Of a DNA stretch of 54,067 nucleotides, positions 1 to 9,527 are shown piece by piece. Each line of letters starts with the position of its first letter. Positions within the stretch are counted from its first letter, which is position 1. The notes under the pieces were generated by a model that saw only the letters and a list, made by a program, of their open reading frames with translations, had not been told where the DNA came from and did no database searches. The DNA is from Candidatus Avilachnospira avicola. Lineage in GTDB: Bacteria > Bacillota > Clostridia > Lachnospirales > Lachnospiraceae. The DNA lies in contig DVNQ01000018.1 of NCBI GenBank assembly GCA_018714245.1, forward strand, positions 1-54,067. Reading direction: 5' to 3'. Made by a program: the position numbers and the translations under genes.

Positions 1-679
1 TAAGCCACTTGGAATCAGCTATGCCGAAGATCTCACAGATCGCCCGGCTCATAAGGGGTGTAGCCAGGGAGAAGGTGGTAGCCGTTCCTGCCAGCAGCGC
101 AAATACCGCCAGCACGTCTATCAGCTTTCCGAGGACTCCGTCAGTATGCTTTCCCAGTATGGCCCTGCAGGCCTCCGAGTATTTCTGCTTCCTGCAGCCC
201 CTCACATGGAGCATGAACCCGAAGCAGGCCGCAAGAGTAGCATAGAAGCTCCAGGGGATAGGCCCCCAGTGGAAAAGCGGGATCGTGGACGCCCAGTCCT
301 GCACGGATCCCAGTTCTGATATCCTGGGCTCTCCGGCATAAAGGATCCATTCACAGAGGGAATAGAAAAGTATGTCCGCCGCAAGACCTGAGGTAAACAT
401 CATGGCGCCCCAGGTAAATCCGCTGTATCTAGGCTTTTCGTCCTTTCCTCCAAGCCTGATGCTTCCGTATTTCGAAAATGCGATATAAAGCGAGATCAGA
501 AACACGGAAAGCCCCATGACCAGATAATAGAGTCCGAATTTGTTATCTATGAAGCTCCTGATCCCGGAAAGCACCGCCGTAGAACTCTCCGGTGCGATAA
601 GGAACACCAGACAGCACAACAGTATGATCGTAAACGGTATGATGGTAGTGACGGGATCTACATTCTTAAATATCTTCAT
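1..679 (-). CDS. BCCT family betaine/carnitine/choline transporter, partial (N-terminal part, runs off window edge)
   Basis: Manual minus-strand translation from ATG at 679: MKIFKNVDPVTTIIPFTIILLCCLVFLIAPESSTAVLSGIRSFIDNKFGLYYLVMG...FTWGAMMFTSGLAADILFYSLCEWILYAGEP...HWGPIPWSFY; BCCT-like TM pattern. Not in the ORF track because it is truncated. Confidence 0.8.
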   Translation of the reverse strand, partial: MKIFKNVDPVTTIIPFTIILLCCLVFLIAPESSTAVLSGIRSFIDNKFGLYYLVMGLSVFLISLYIAFSKYGSIRLGGKDEKPRYSGFTWGAMMFTSGLAADILFYSLCEWILYAGEPRISELGSVQDWASTIPLFHWGPIPWSFYATLAACFGFMLHVRGCRKQKYSEACRAILGKHTDGVLGKLIDVLAVFALLAGTATTFSLATPLMSRAICEIFGIADSKWL

Positions 680-815
680 GTTCAGCTCACTTTGTTCATT
701 TTTTCATATTTTAATCAAATTTTGAACATTCTACTCTCTGGAAATGCTATTGTCAAGCTTTATCTCCCTTCTTTTCTGATATATAATTGTTCGGAAAGGA
801 AGGTCAGATAAAACC

Positions 816-1304
816 ATGAAGATCCTGCTCCATGAACCGGGCATTGCCCTCAATACCGGAAACATCGGAAGGACCTGTGTAGCCACCGATACTGAGCTGC
901 ATCTGATAAGGCCCTACAGCTTCCGCATAAATGAAAAAGAGATAAAAAGAGCCGGGATGGACTACTGGAAGGACGTCAGACTTTTCGAATATCTCGATTA
1001 TGACGATTTCCAGAGCCGCAATCCCGGCGCTAAGGTATATTATGCTACTACAAAGGCTCACCATATCTATACGGATGTAAGCTATGAGCCCGACTGCTTT
1101 ATCATGTTCGGAAATGAATCCCGGGGCATACCCGAGGAGATCCTCCTTGAGCACCCGGATACCTGCATACGCATCCCCATGTGGGACGCTTCCAGATCAC
1201 TCAATCTGGCAAATTCCGTGGCCATCATCCTCTATGAAGCCCTCAGACAGCAGGGATTCCCAGGATTTCAGATGACCGGAGAGCTTCACAGGCTGCACTG
1301 GTGA
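816..1304 (+). CDS. trmL: tRNA (cytidine(34)-2'-O)-methyltransferase
   Basis: 162 aa SPOUT methyltransferase: LHEPGIALNTGNIGRTCVATDTELHLIRPYSF, FGNESRGIPEEIL, IPM...RSLNLANSVAIILYEALRQQGF. Confidence 0.93.
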   Translation: MKILLHEPGIALNTGNIGRTCVATDTELHLIRPYSFRINEKEIKRAGMDYWKDVRLFEYLDYDDFQSRNPGAKVYYATTKAHHIYTDVSYEPDCFIMFGNESRGIPEEILLEHPDTCIRIPMWDASRSLNLANSVAIILYEALRQQGFPGFQMTGELHRLHW

Positions 1305-1305
1305 T

Positions 1306-3081
1306 TTATACCAGGCCGTAGCGTTTGAGGAGCTTCATCACATCCGTGCCCTCAAGCTTCTTCATGGCCTCATGGAGCACAAGCTTCTCCTTGAATCCAA
1401 GCTGCATATCCGTTATCTTTTTTCCGTCACGGAGCTTTACTGCGGCGTTCAGAAGATCCCTCACGTCATATACGCTTCCCCAGACCTCAGGCACTCCCCT
1501 GTCTATGTCGAGGAGGGTATATACCGCCTCCATACCGGTGCGCATGGAATACTCAGTGGTAAATATGGTATCCCTGGGAGTTTCTGCAAACTGTCCTATG
1601 AAAGCAAAGTTCACGGCGCCCTCAGGCACCACCTTAGGCCTGTCGCTTTCCTTCCTGGGCATGAAGAATGCGGTTATATAAGGCATCATGCAGGGGACTG
1701 TGTTGGCGCTGTTTGAAGCAAGCTCTTCTATCTCTCCCTCAGGTACGCCTATATGGTACAGCCACTCCATGCATATCTCTTTTCCGGTGCAATCACGCAT
1801 GGGCTTCTTGACATAGTCTCCGGGCCTGTCAGAGAAGAGTCCGTATATCCATACAAGGCAGTGGTCCTTGGGCTGTTCCCGGAACTGGGGCTGACGGTTT
1901 ATGGTCCAGCTCATGAGCCAGGAGGAGTCCCTTGCAGTAACTATGCCTCCCGTTACCACATTTCCGCTGAGAGGATCTCTCTTGCATATGGCCTTGATAT
2001 AAGGAAGTATCTTTCCGTCCAGGGTCTCGGTGGTGGCACTCATCCAGTTGGTGGCTTCCGGATCGCTGCAGAATTTCTCCGGGTGCCCGAAGGAGGGATC
2101 CTGAGCCGCTATCTTTTTCCACATGTCCCAGCCGCCTCCCTTTCTTATCTCGGGATCAAAAACTGCAGGCTGGTCCTGGCTTCCAAGAGCGGAGTTCTCC
2201 ACACAGCCTCCGTTGGTTATGAACACCAGATCATTTTCAGTAAGATCTATGGAATCTTCCCGCTCGCCTATCATTATATCTATATGCTCGGCAAGCTTTC
2301 TGTCGCCTTCGATCCTGAATCTGACTCCCGTTACCCTGACTCCATAATGGAATACCACACCATTATCCTCAAGATACTTTATCATGGGAAGTATCATGGA
2401 TTCATACTGATTGTATCTTGTGAATCTGAGGGCGCTGAAATCCGGCAGTCCCCCTATATGGTGGATATATCTCTGCAGATACCTCTTCATTTCCAGTGCG
2501 CTGTGCCAGTTCTCAAAGGCGAACATGGTCCTCCAGTACATCCAGAAGTTGGAATCAAGCACCTCATCATCAAAAAAGTCCGTGATCTTTTTATCCTCCA
2601 GCTCCTCATCCTCCGTGAAGAAGAGCTTCATGATCTCCATGGCGCCTTTATCCGATATGCCGAACTTTCCATCCGTATGGGCATCCTGACCCCTGTTTTC
2701 CGTGGCTCTGCAGAGCGAATAGTTGGGGTCCCGCTTATTGAGATAATAATACTCATCAAGTACGCTCAGCCCCTCAGTCTCTATTGAAGGTATGGAACGG
2801 AACAGGTCCCACATTACTTCAAAATGGTTATCCATCTCCCTTCCGCCTCTCATGACATATCCGAGACCAGGGTACATGTAGCCGTCACAGGCTCCTCCGG
2901 GAAGCTCCTCCTTTTCAAGTATGTGTATATGCTCTCCCTTCATGGCTCCATCCCTCACGAGATAACAGGCAGCCGTAAGTGCGGCCAGGCCGCTGCCTAT
3001 GATATATGCCGACTTTCTCTCCACTCCCTTGGGAGGAAGGGGCTTTACAAATGCTTCATAATTTCCGCTGGAATAATACAT
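1306..3081 (-). CDS. ohyA: Oleate hydratase (myosin-cross-reactive antigen family)
   Basis: ORF 1306..3150; start placed at MYYSSGNYEAFVKPLPP behind GAAAGGAGAAACA. FAD-binding GSGLAALTAACYLVRDG, RGGREMDNHFEVMWDLFRSIPS, GQFAETPRDTIFTTEYSMRTGMEAVY. Confidence 0.93.
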   Translation of the reverse strand: MYYSSGNYEAFVKPLPPKGVERKSAYIIGSGLAALTAACYLVRDGAMKGEHIHILEKEELPGGACDGYMYPGLGYVMRGGREMDNHFEVMWDLFRSIPSIETEGLSVLDEYYYLNKRDPNYSLCRATENRGQDAHTDGKFGISDKGAMEIMKLFFTEDEELEDKKITDFFDDEVLDSNFWMYWRTMFAFENWHSALEMKRYLQRYIHHIGGLPDFSALRFTRYNQYESMILPMIKYLEDNGVVFHYGVRVTGVRFRIEGDRKLAEHIDIMIGEREDSIDLTENDLVFITNGGCVENSALGSQDQPAVFDPEIRKGGGWDMWKKIAAQDPSFGHPEKFCSDPEATNWMSATTETLDGKILPYIKAICKRDPLSGNVVTGGIVTARDSSWLMSWTINRQPQFREQPKDHCLVWIYGLFSDRPGDYVKKPMRDCTGKEICMEWLYHIGVPEGEIEELASNSANTVPCMMPYITAFFMPRKESDRPKVVPEGAVNFAFIGQFAETPRDTIFTTEYSMRTGMEAVYTLLDIDRGVPEVWGSVYDVRDLLNAAVKLRDGKKITDMQLGFKEKLVLHEAMKKLEGTDVMKLLKRYGLV

Positions 3082-3182
3082 TGTTTCTCCTTTCAAAGGA
3101 TATCCCCGTGCCCGGACCATCCGGGCATCCGGATCCTTTACATGAAGCATACTCCCCTTTCCATTTTATTGATATGGACAAA

Positions 3183-3222
3183 AAGGCCGCCGTGATGCAG
3201 TATTTATCACGGCGGTCAAAGT
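3183..3222 (-). terminator. Intrinsic terminator downstream of the tetR gene
   Basis: Minus strand GACCGCCGTGATAAATACTGCATCACGGCGGCCTTTTTG hairpin plus T-run. Confidence 0.8.
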
Positions 3223-3240
3223 GATGGTATTTTTATCATT

Positions 3241-3816
3241 TCATCTGTTTTGATATGTTCTGTCGCTCCTGAACTTCTGCAGTGAGGAATCTATGTTTCC
3301 GAACATGATCGTCCCCACCTTTTCGCTCAGCTCCTCAGGGCTCTCCTTCATGCCTTCCTTTATCCAGTCCAGCATGACTCCCACAAAGGCATACATGTAG
3401 AACCTGGTGATGAAGCTCTTGTCCTCCTCCCTTACCGGGATATCCTGGGCCCGTTCCTCCACCACATCCTTTATAAGCTCATAGGTGATCCGGTAGAGAT
3501 ACACCTCAACCTGTTCCTGCCCGATGGACTTATATACATTCAGGATGAAGGGCTTATTGTCCAGGATGGCCTGGAAAATGCCGCAAAGGCCCTGCTGCCA
3601 TCCCTTATAGTCCTTCCTTCCCTCAAGGGCCTTCCTGGCATCCTCGGCACAGGCCCATTCCACAAGGTCATAAATGTCCTTGAAATGATAATAGAAGGTC
3701 ATGCGGCTGATTCCGCATTCGTTCGTTATGTCGCTGATGGTTATCTTATCCAGCGGTTTTTTAAGAAGCAGGCTCTTGAGAGAATCCTCAAGAGCCCTTT
3801 TCGTGATCTGTGACAT
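3241..3816 (-). CDS. TetR/AcrR family transcriptional regulator (DhaS-like C-terminal domain)
   Basis: 191 aa; N-terminal HTH ITKRALEDSLKSLLLKKPLDKITISDITNECGISRMTFYYHFKDIYDLVEW; starts 5 nt after the ATPase stop. Confidence 0.9.
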   Translation of the reverse strand: MSQITKRALEDSLKSLLLKKPLDKITISDITNECGISRMTFYYHFKDIYDLVEWACAEDARKALEGRKDYKGWQQGLCGIFQAILDNKPFILNVYKSIGQEQVEVYLYRITYELIKDVVEERAQDIPVREEDKSFITRFYMYAFVGVMLDWIKEGMKESPEELSEKVGTIMFGNIDSSLQKFRSDRTYQNR

Positions 3817-3821
3817 ATCTT

Positions 3822-6458
3822 TTATTTTTCAAGCTTTCTAAGTACGAACTTCTCGATCTCCATGATGGGGATAACAAGGACTGCAAGCGCCAGTGCCACT
3901 CCATACTCAAAGAGGGAGATGTGCGTAAAGTCAAATGCGTCTGACAGGAAAGGTATGTATATGACCGCCGTAGTCAGCACAAGGGCTGCAAGCATGGCCA
4001 TGTATACGAACCTGTTGCTGGTCTTTAATGTAAATATCGAATGGCGGCGGGATCTCATGTTGAGGCTGTGGAACAGCTCAACCATGGACAGCGTCAGGAA
4101 TGCCATCGTGGTTCCGTCATGGGAATCCGCAAACTGCCATACTCCGCTCTCGATATAATCTCCGATCAGGAATGATGCCAGTGTAAGCAGGGCAATGACT
4201 GCGCCCTGGAAGAAGATATCAAAGCCCATGCCTCCGGCAAAAACTCCTTCCTTGGAGTTTCTCGGCTTATGCTTCATGACATCCGACTCTGCAGGCTCCA
4301 TGCCAAGTGCTATGGCAGGGAAGCTGTCGGTTATGAGGTTGATCCAGAGCAGATGGGCAGGCTCAAGTATGGTAAAGCCCAGGAGCGTTGCTGCAAATAT
4401 GGACATGACCTCCGCCAGGTTTGCAGAGAGCAGGAACTGGATCGACTTCCTTATGTTGTCGTAGATCCTTCTTCCTTCCTCTACCGCAGCTACTATGGTG
4501 GCAAAATTGTCATCTGCAAGCACCATGTCAGCTACGCCCTTCGTGACGTCGGTTCCGGTTATGCCCATGCCTATGCCTATATCCGCATTTTTGATGGAAG
4601 GAGCATCATTTACTCCGTCACCGGTCATGGCCGTTACCATGCCCTTCTTCTGCCACATCTTTACTATGCGGACTTTATGTTCAGGCTGCACCCTGGCATA
4701 TACGGTTATGTTCTCTATCTCTTTTTCAAATTCATCATCCGAAAGCTCATTGAGCTCAGCTCCGGTGATGGCCTTCTTACCTCCGTCAAGGATGCCGAGT
4801 TCCTTTGCTATGGCTATGGCAGTATCCTTGTGGTCGCCGGTGATCATGACGGTCTGTATGCCTGCTCCGTGACACTCCTCTATGGCAGGCTTTACCTCAG
4901 GCCTTACGGGGTCTATCATGCCTGAAAGTCCCACAAAGCAGAGCTCCTTTTCTATGGCCTCAGGAGAAGTATCCGAAGGAAGCTCCGTAAGGGCCTTTCT
5001 TGAAAGGGCAAGCACTCTCAGAGCCTTATCGGCCATGGCCTTGTTTGCCGCAAGTATCCTGCTTCTGAGCTCATCCGTAAGAGGCACTTCTTTTCCGTCC
5101 TCCACCATGGATGTGCAGTTCTTAAGGATCTCATCAGGAGCTCCCTTTGTGTACTGGGTAAGCCTACCTTCGGAATCCTTTATGATGACTGACATCATCT
5201 TACGCATGGAGTCAAAGGGGGCCTCACCCACACGGTCAAAGCCGGGGGTTTGCTTGAGTTTCCTGAATCCTGCCTTCATGGCATCATTTACAAGAGCGCA
5301 CTCTGTAGCCTCTCCGGCAGCCTCCCCTGTCTCTTCACTGTATGAAGCATCAGAGCAGAGAGCCATGCCCCTCACAAGGTCCTCTTCGTCAGAGGTCCAG
5401 TGCTCAACTACCGTCATCTTGTTCTGGGTAAGAGTACCGGTCTTATCCGAGCAGATGACCTGGGTACATCCCAGGGTCTCGACTGCAGTCAGCTTCCTGA
5501 TGACGGCCTTTCTCTCGCTCATCCTGGTCACGCCTATGGAAAGGACTATGGTAACGACTGCCGCAAGTCCCTCAGGTATGGCTGCAACCGCCAGGGATAC
5601 TGCTATCATGAAGGTATCCAGCACGATGGCAGAATCTATGGTATCGGCTCTTAACAGATTTACTGCAAATATCACCGCGCATATGCCTATGACAAGCACG
5701 GTAAGTATCTTTGACAGCTGGTTCAGCTTTATCTGAAGAGGGGTCTCTCCGGACTCCGCCTTTGTAAGGGCATCCGCAATCTTTCCCATCTCCGTATCCA
5801 TGCCGGTCCCGGTGACTACTGCCTTTCCTCTGCCATAGTCCACGGTGGAGCCCATGTATACCATATTTTTACGGTCTCCGAGAGGGACATCCTTTTCCGC
5901 ACCCAGGTTAAGGGCATCTATGATCTTGCTGACAGCCACTGACTCTCCGGTAAGGGCAGACTCGATGACCTTCATGCTGGCAGATTCGATGACTCTTGCA
6001 TCGGCAGGTACGGAATCACCTGCCTCAAGCAGGATGATGTCTCCCGGCACCAGCTTGTCGCTTTCGATCTTCATCTGCTTTCCGTCCCTTATGACATTGG
6101 CAGTCGCCTTAGTCATCTGTTCGAGGGCATCTATGGCCTTTTCAGCCTTGTTTTCCTGATATACTCCCAGGACTGCATTGATTATGACTACGGCCATGAT
6201 GATGATCACGTCCGCCATGCTCTCTCCGGAATATACCGAAGTCACTCCGGATATGACCGCAGCCACTATGAGCATGATTATCATGGGGTCCGCAAGCTCC
6301 TCCAGGAATTTCTTCCATAAAGGCGTCTTGGGAGCCTCCTTAAGTTTATTGAGGCCGTATTTCTGAAGCCTCTCCTCCGCTTCCTTTCCAGTCAGTCCCT
6401 GCTCCGAAGACCGCTGCTCCGAAAGCACCTCGCTGACTGTTTCAAGATAAGCTTTCAC
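3822..6458 (-). CDS. Cation-translocating P-type ATPase, PMCA/SERCA type (Ca2+/Mn2+ exporter candidate)
   Basis: 878 aa; DKTGTLTQNKMT phosphorylation motif, AIPEGLAAVVTIVLSIG, MTGDGVNDAPSIKNADIGIGMGITGTDVTKGVADMVLADDNF, C-terminal TM block. Confidence 0.95.
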   Translation of the reverse strand: MKAYLETVSEVLSEQRSSEQGLTGKEAEERLQKYGLNKLKEAPKTPLWKKFLEELADPMIIMLIVAAVISGVTSVYSGESMADVIIIMAVVIINAVLGVYQENKAEKAIDALEQMTKATANVIRDGKQMKIESDKLVPGDIILLEAGDSVPADARVIESASMKVIESALTGESVAVSKIIDALNLGAEKDVPLGDRKNMVYMGSTVDYGRGKAVVTGTGMDTEMGKIADALTKAESGETPLQIKLNQLSKILTVLVIGICAVIFAVNLLRADTIDSAIVLDTFMIAVSLAVAAIPEGLAAVVTIVLSIGVTRMSERKAVIRKLTAVETLGCTQVICSDKTGTLTQNKMTVVEHWTSDEEDLVRGMALCSDASYSEETGEAAGEATECALVNDAMKAGFRKLKQTPGFDRVGEAPFDSMRKMMSVIIKDSEGRLTQYTKGAPDEILKNCTSMVEDGKEVPLTDELRSRILAANKAMADKALRVLALSRKALTELPSDTSPEAIEKELCFVGLSGMIDPVRPEVKPAIEECHGAGIQTVMITGDHKDTAIAIAKELGILDGGKKAITGAELNELSDDEFEKEIENITVYARVQPEHKVRIVKMWQKKGMVTAMTGDGVNDAPSIKNADIGIGMGITGTDVTKGVADMVLADDNFATIVAAVEEGRRIYDNIRKSIQFLLSANLAEVMSIFAATLLGFTILEPAHLLWINLITDSFPAIALGMEPAESDVMKHKPRNSKEGVFAGGMGFDIFFQGAVIALLTLASFLIGDYIESGVWQFADSHDGTTMAFLTLSMVELFHSLNMRSRRHSIFTLKTSNRFVYMAMLAALVLTTAVIYIPFLSDAFDFTHISLFEYGVALALAVLVIPIMEIEKFVLRKLEK

Positions 6459-6535
6459 CTGATGTTCCTCCTTAGCATCGATGGTTATTTATGGACCGTA
6501 TGACTGAGCCCTTTTCTGCCCTGACCCCAGGGTTC

Positions 6536-6572
6536 AAAAAAAGACTCATCAGTCCTTTGTAACTGATAAGTC
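6536..6572 (-). terminator. Intrinsic terminator that serves as riboswitch expression platform
   Basis: Minus strand GACTTATCAGTTACAAAGGACTGATGAGTCTTTTTTT; the 5' stem strand overlaps the aptamer 3' strand (GGCGAGACTTATC). Confidence 0.88.
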
Positions 6573-6668
6573 TCGCCATTTAATACAGAACCAGAAATAT
6601 AGATCTCATACATATATTCCAGAATGTTGGTTATGCAGCGCCATGCGCCGGCTACTCCCTTAACGTGT
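6563..6668 (-). ncRNA. yybP-ykoY family (Mn2+-sensing) riboswitch aptamer
   Basis: Minus strand: GTTAAGGGAGTAGCCGGCGCATGGCGCTGCATAACCAACATTCTGG...CTGGTTCTGTATTAAATGGCGAGACTTATC; conserved GGGAGUAGC, CAACAUnCUGG and UGGCGAGACUUAU elements in the right order, directly 5' of the P-type ATPase. Confidence 0.9.
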
Positions 6669-6677
6669 ATGAGTATA

Positions 6678-7649
6678 TCAGCTCCGTCCACCATCGTCAA
6701 GGGCCTTTGCCGTCTCCGAGCGTTCCAGATCCGAGAGGATATATATGGGTCTGTCCTTTAATTCCTTAAATATGACAGAGATATATTCTCCGATGATGCC
6801 TATGATAAGGAACAGCACGGCAAACATGAAGCAGAGGGCTATGACTATGGTGGCATAACCGCTGGGCGCCGTACCTCTCGTAAGGATCGTATAGCCGATC
6901 AGCAGGATCCCCAGAAATGCCGACATGATCCCTGCATATATGCCAAGCTTAAGGGGCACATCGGAAAAGCAGATGATGGTATCCATGGAAAGCTTCCATA
7001 AACGCTTGAGACTGTAATGACTCTTTCCAGCCACCCTCACTCCCGCCTCATAGGGTATGACGGCTTTCCTGAAGCCGATGTTCTGCACATAGCCCCGGAG
7101 GAAGCGTACCTTTTCACGATAATTCCTCCGAAGTACGGATGCCGCCTTTTTATCCATCGCAAAGAAATCCGATGCGGAAGGCTCCATATGCATGTCGGAA
7201 AGTATGTTTACAAGCCCGTAAAAAGCCCTTGATGTCACGTTCTTTATAAGGCCTGCGCTCTCGTTCTTCGTACGGGCCATGTTTACTATCTCATAGCCCT
7301 CCTCTATCTTATCCAGTATGTCGGGGATCAGATCCGGCGGATGCTGAAGGTCGGCATCCATGAATATGAGCACGTCTCCGGAGGCATAATCAAGTCCCGC
7401 CGTCATGGCAGCCTCATGTCCGAAGTTTCTTGAAAAGCTGAGCACTGTCACATGCTCAGGATCCTTTTTCCGAAGCTCAGAAAGCAGGTCCCCGCTGCGA
7501 TCAGTACTTCCGTCATCCACAAACAGCATCTCATAACAGAGAGCTTCCCGGCTTTCGGAAAGCTCTCTGAGCACAGCGCTGGCCTTTTCATAAAATTGTG
7601 TAAGTCCGCCCTCCTCGTTGAAGACGGATACTATCAGGCTTAACAGCAT
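6678..7649 (-). CDS. Glycosyltransferase family 2, GtrB/DPM1-like with two C-terminal TM segments
   Basis: 323 aa; LLSLIVSVFNEEGGL, LFVDDGSTDRSGDLL, FSRNFGHEAAMTAGLDYASGDVLIFMDADLQHPP; C-terminal hydrophobic hairpins. Confidence 0.93.
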   Translation of the reverse strand: MLLSLIVSVFNEEGGLTQFYEKASAVLRELSESREALCYEMLFVDDGSTDRSGDLLSELRKKDPEHVTVLSFSRNFGHEAAMTAGLDYASGDVLIFMDADLQHPPDLIPDILDKIEEGYEIVNMARTKNESAGLIKNVTSRAFYGLVNILSDMHMEPSASDFFAMDKKAASVLRRNYREKVRFLRGYVQNIGFRKAVIPYEAGVRVAGKSHYSLKRLWKLSMDTIICFSDVPLKLGIYAGIMSAFLGILLIGYTILTRGTAPSGYATIVIALCFMFAVLFLIIGIIGEYISVIFKELKDRPIYILSDLERSETAKALDDGGRS

Positions 7650-7662
7650 ATGGTTTCCTGTA

Positions 7663-8637
7663 TCACTCCGTTACGGTTATGCCAGTAAGGACATCGGCTC
7701 CGCCGATATAGGTCGCTCCGCCTGAAGGGATCTCAGTATACGCGGAAGGATCCACGGCAGGCATGGTGACAGGCTGTCCCTTGCTTGTAAAATCATAATC
7801 CATGATCATGACCATCTCAAGATCCAGGGATTCTCCCTCTCCTGCTATGACATAATGCATGATCATGGAGATATCCTCTCCAATAAGACTGTTGTCTGCT
7901 CCGAGCTCCATGCTGCCGGTGCAGCTTGTAACATTAAGGTCAAATGTATATCCGGGAAGCAGAGCGGAAAGATCCTGAGCCTGATCTGCCATGGCCATAT
8001 CCATTGCCTGCTTTACAAGAGCGTTGAGCTGAGTCGTGTCATAATCATAGGATACGGTCTTTACTCCGTTTTCCTCAGACATCCTCAGGTTCCTCATCAT
8101 GCCGGAAGCCATGTTGATGCTGTCTCCGGATGCGGTAGCAGCAGTAATGATATCAGCTATCGGGAACTCAGCCTTCTGCTTGGTGCCGTCCATATCCATA
8201 TAATAATAGCCATCGGCAAGATACATTTCCATCCTGTTTCGGGATACCACATCGGTGCCGTCATCCATGGCCATGTCAAGATCCATATATATCTTGGGAT
8301 TTGACATGTCGTTTGCATCATAGGCCAGGTCTCCGGATCCGGAAATGTTGAGAAGCCTGAGTCCGTTCATGCCGAAAGCCATATAAATGTCATAATCGGC
8401 CTCATAGGACTTTAACTCATTTGCCTGATTTGAAGCTGCTTCAACAAGCTGCTTTACTGAAGCTTCATCCTCAGTAAGCGCAGCCGCAGCCGGAGCTGCA
8501 GAAGCATTTCCCGCTCCGGGGCCTACCTCCTCAGAAAATACATAAGGCACGCCTGCAGGTCCATTTGCTGCAACGGCAGTACCCGACATAAGGGCAGCCG
8601 CAAGCAGAAGGGCGCCAAAAAATCTTACTTTTTTCAT
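7663..8637 (-). CDS. Secreted/lipoprotein-like protein (DUF6612-like)
   Basis: 324 aa with signal peptide MKKVRFFGALLLAAALMSGTAVAA; LppX/LolA-like beta-rich body (MDLDMAMDDGTDVVSRNRMEMYLADGYYYMDMDG). Confidence 0.65.
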   Translation of the reverse strand: MKKVRFFGALLLAAALMSGTAVAANGPAGVPYVFSEEVGPGAGNASAAPAAAALTEDEASVKQLVEAASNQANELKSYEADYDIYMAFGMNGLRLLNISGSGDLAYDANDMSNPKIYMDLDMAMDDGTDVVSRNRMEMYLADGYYYMDMDGTKQKAEFPIADIITAATASGDSINMASGMMRNLRMSEENGVKTVSYDYDTTQLNALVKQAMDMAMADQAQDLSALLPGYTFDLNVTSCTGSMELGADNSLIGEDISMIMHYVIAGEGESLDLEMVMIMDYDFTSKGQPVTMPAVDPSAYTEIPSGGATYIGGADVLTGITVTE

Positions 8638-8672
8638 ATATAAAACCTCCTTAGTTTTATCTCTCTTTCAGT

Positions 8673-9527
8673 TCAGAAAACCTCTATCTCCTCGGAATGA
8701 TGAGAGGGTACCCTCTTTTCCTCGGGAGGAAGCTTCATATAGTCTCCGTATATCTCCCTCAGTACCGAGTCCGGATCCGCGGGCACGGAAAGCATATGGC
8801 CTTCAAAGTTCAGCCTTTTACCCTCACCCATCCATTCCTTCGGGATCGTGACCTGAAGATAGTCAGGCTGATAATTCGAATAATAATATCTCTTTGCGCC
8901 TTTGTCATCATATTTTTTAGAAAGCCTGTCCTGCAGCAAAAAGAGCTTTTTTAGCGGGACAAATCTTCCTGCTGCTGAAAGGACCCCCACCTTCAGTCTG
9001 TCCATGAGTCCGTATTTCTGATAATCTATGCCGTAGCGGCTCTGCATGGCCATGCCGTATATGCATTTCTGAAGGAACCTTGTGGCCCTGTCTCTCAGAA
9101 GATCATCAGAGATATCATCCAGTATGAATATATCCGTCCAGAGATGATTGAGTATCCCTCCGTAAAAGGCAGTCTCCGCATCAGAGCCATGCCTCCTTGA
9201 TCTTCTGTAAATGATCCTGGGCGTAAAGTCGTAAAAGGCCTTTCCATCCCTGTAGCCGTCAGGCATCACAAGCTCAAAATCCTCCGAAAGATCTCCTGAG
9301 CCCGAAAGGAAGATCTCAAAGTCCTTCCTCGGCATCGCTATATCCACATCATCGTCCCAGGGGATAAAGCCTCCGTGTCTTACCGCTCCAAGCAGGGTAC
9401 CGGCATCCAGGAAGTATCTGAAGCCATGAAGCCCTGAGAGCCTGTCTATCTCAAGGAGCATCCGGAGCCCCGCCTCCTGGGCAAGCTTCAGCTGCTCCTC
9501 ATCATATCTGTTATCTGTCAGCATCAC
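8673..9527 (-). CDS. licD: LicD family protein
   Basis: 284 aa; LDAGTLLGAVRHGGFIPWDDDVDIAMPRKDFEIF signature; overlaps the rfbH stop. Confidence 0.92.
   Translation of the reverse strand: MMLTDNRYDEEQLKLAQEAGLRMLLEIDRLSGLHGFRYFLDAGTLLGAVRHGGFIPWDDDVDIAMPRKDFEIFLSGSGDLSEDFELVMPDGYRDGKAFYDFTPRIIYRRSRRHGSDAETAFYGGILNHLWTDIFILDDISDDLLRDRATRFLQKCIYGMAMQSRYGIDYQKYGLMDRLKVGVLSAAGRFVPLKKLFLLQDRLSKKYDDKGAKRYYYSNYQPDYLQVTIPKEWMGEGKRLNFEGHMLSVPADPDSVLREIYGDYMKLPPEEKRVPSHHSEEIEVF

Noticed and set aside
1753-2787. 344-aa + strand ORF antisense to oleate hydratase
   Set aside because: Mirror frame of a strongly coding minus-strand gene with clear family motifs; composition looks like a shadow ORF.
4882-5736. 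284-aa + strand ORF antisense to the P-type ATPase
   Set aside because: Ser/Ala/Met-rich shadow frame of the ATPase codons; no independent support.
6485-6700. 71-aa minus-strand ORF upstream of the ATPase
   Set aside because: It lies across the yybP-ykoY aptamer and its terminator and is explained by the RNA, not by coding.
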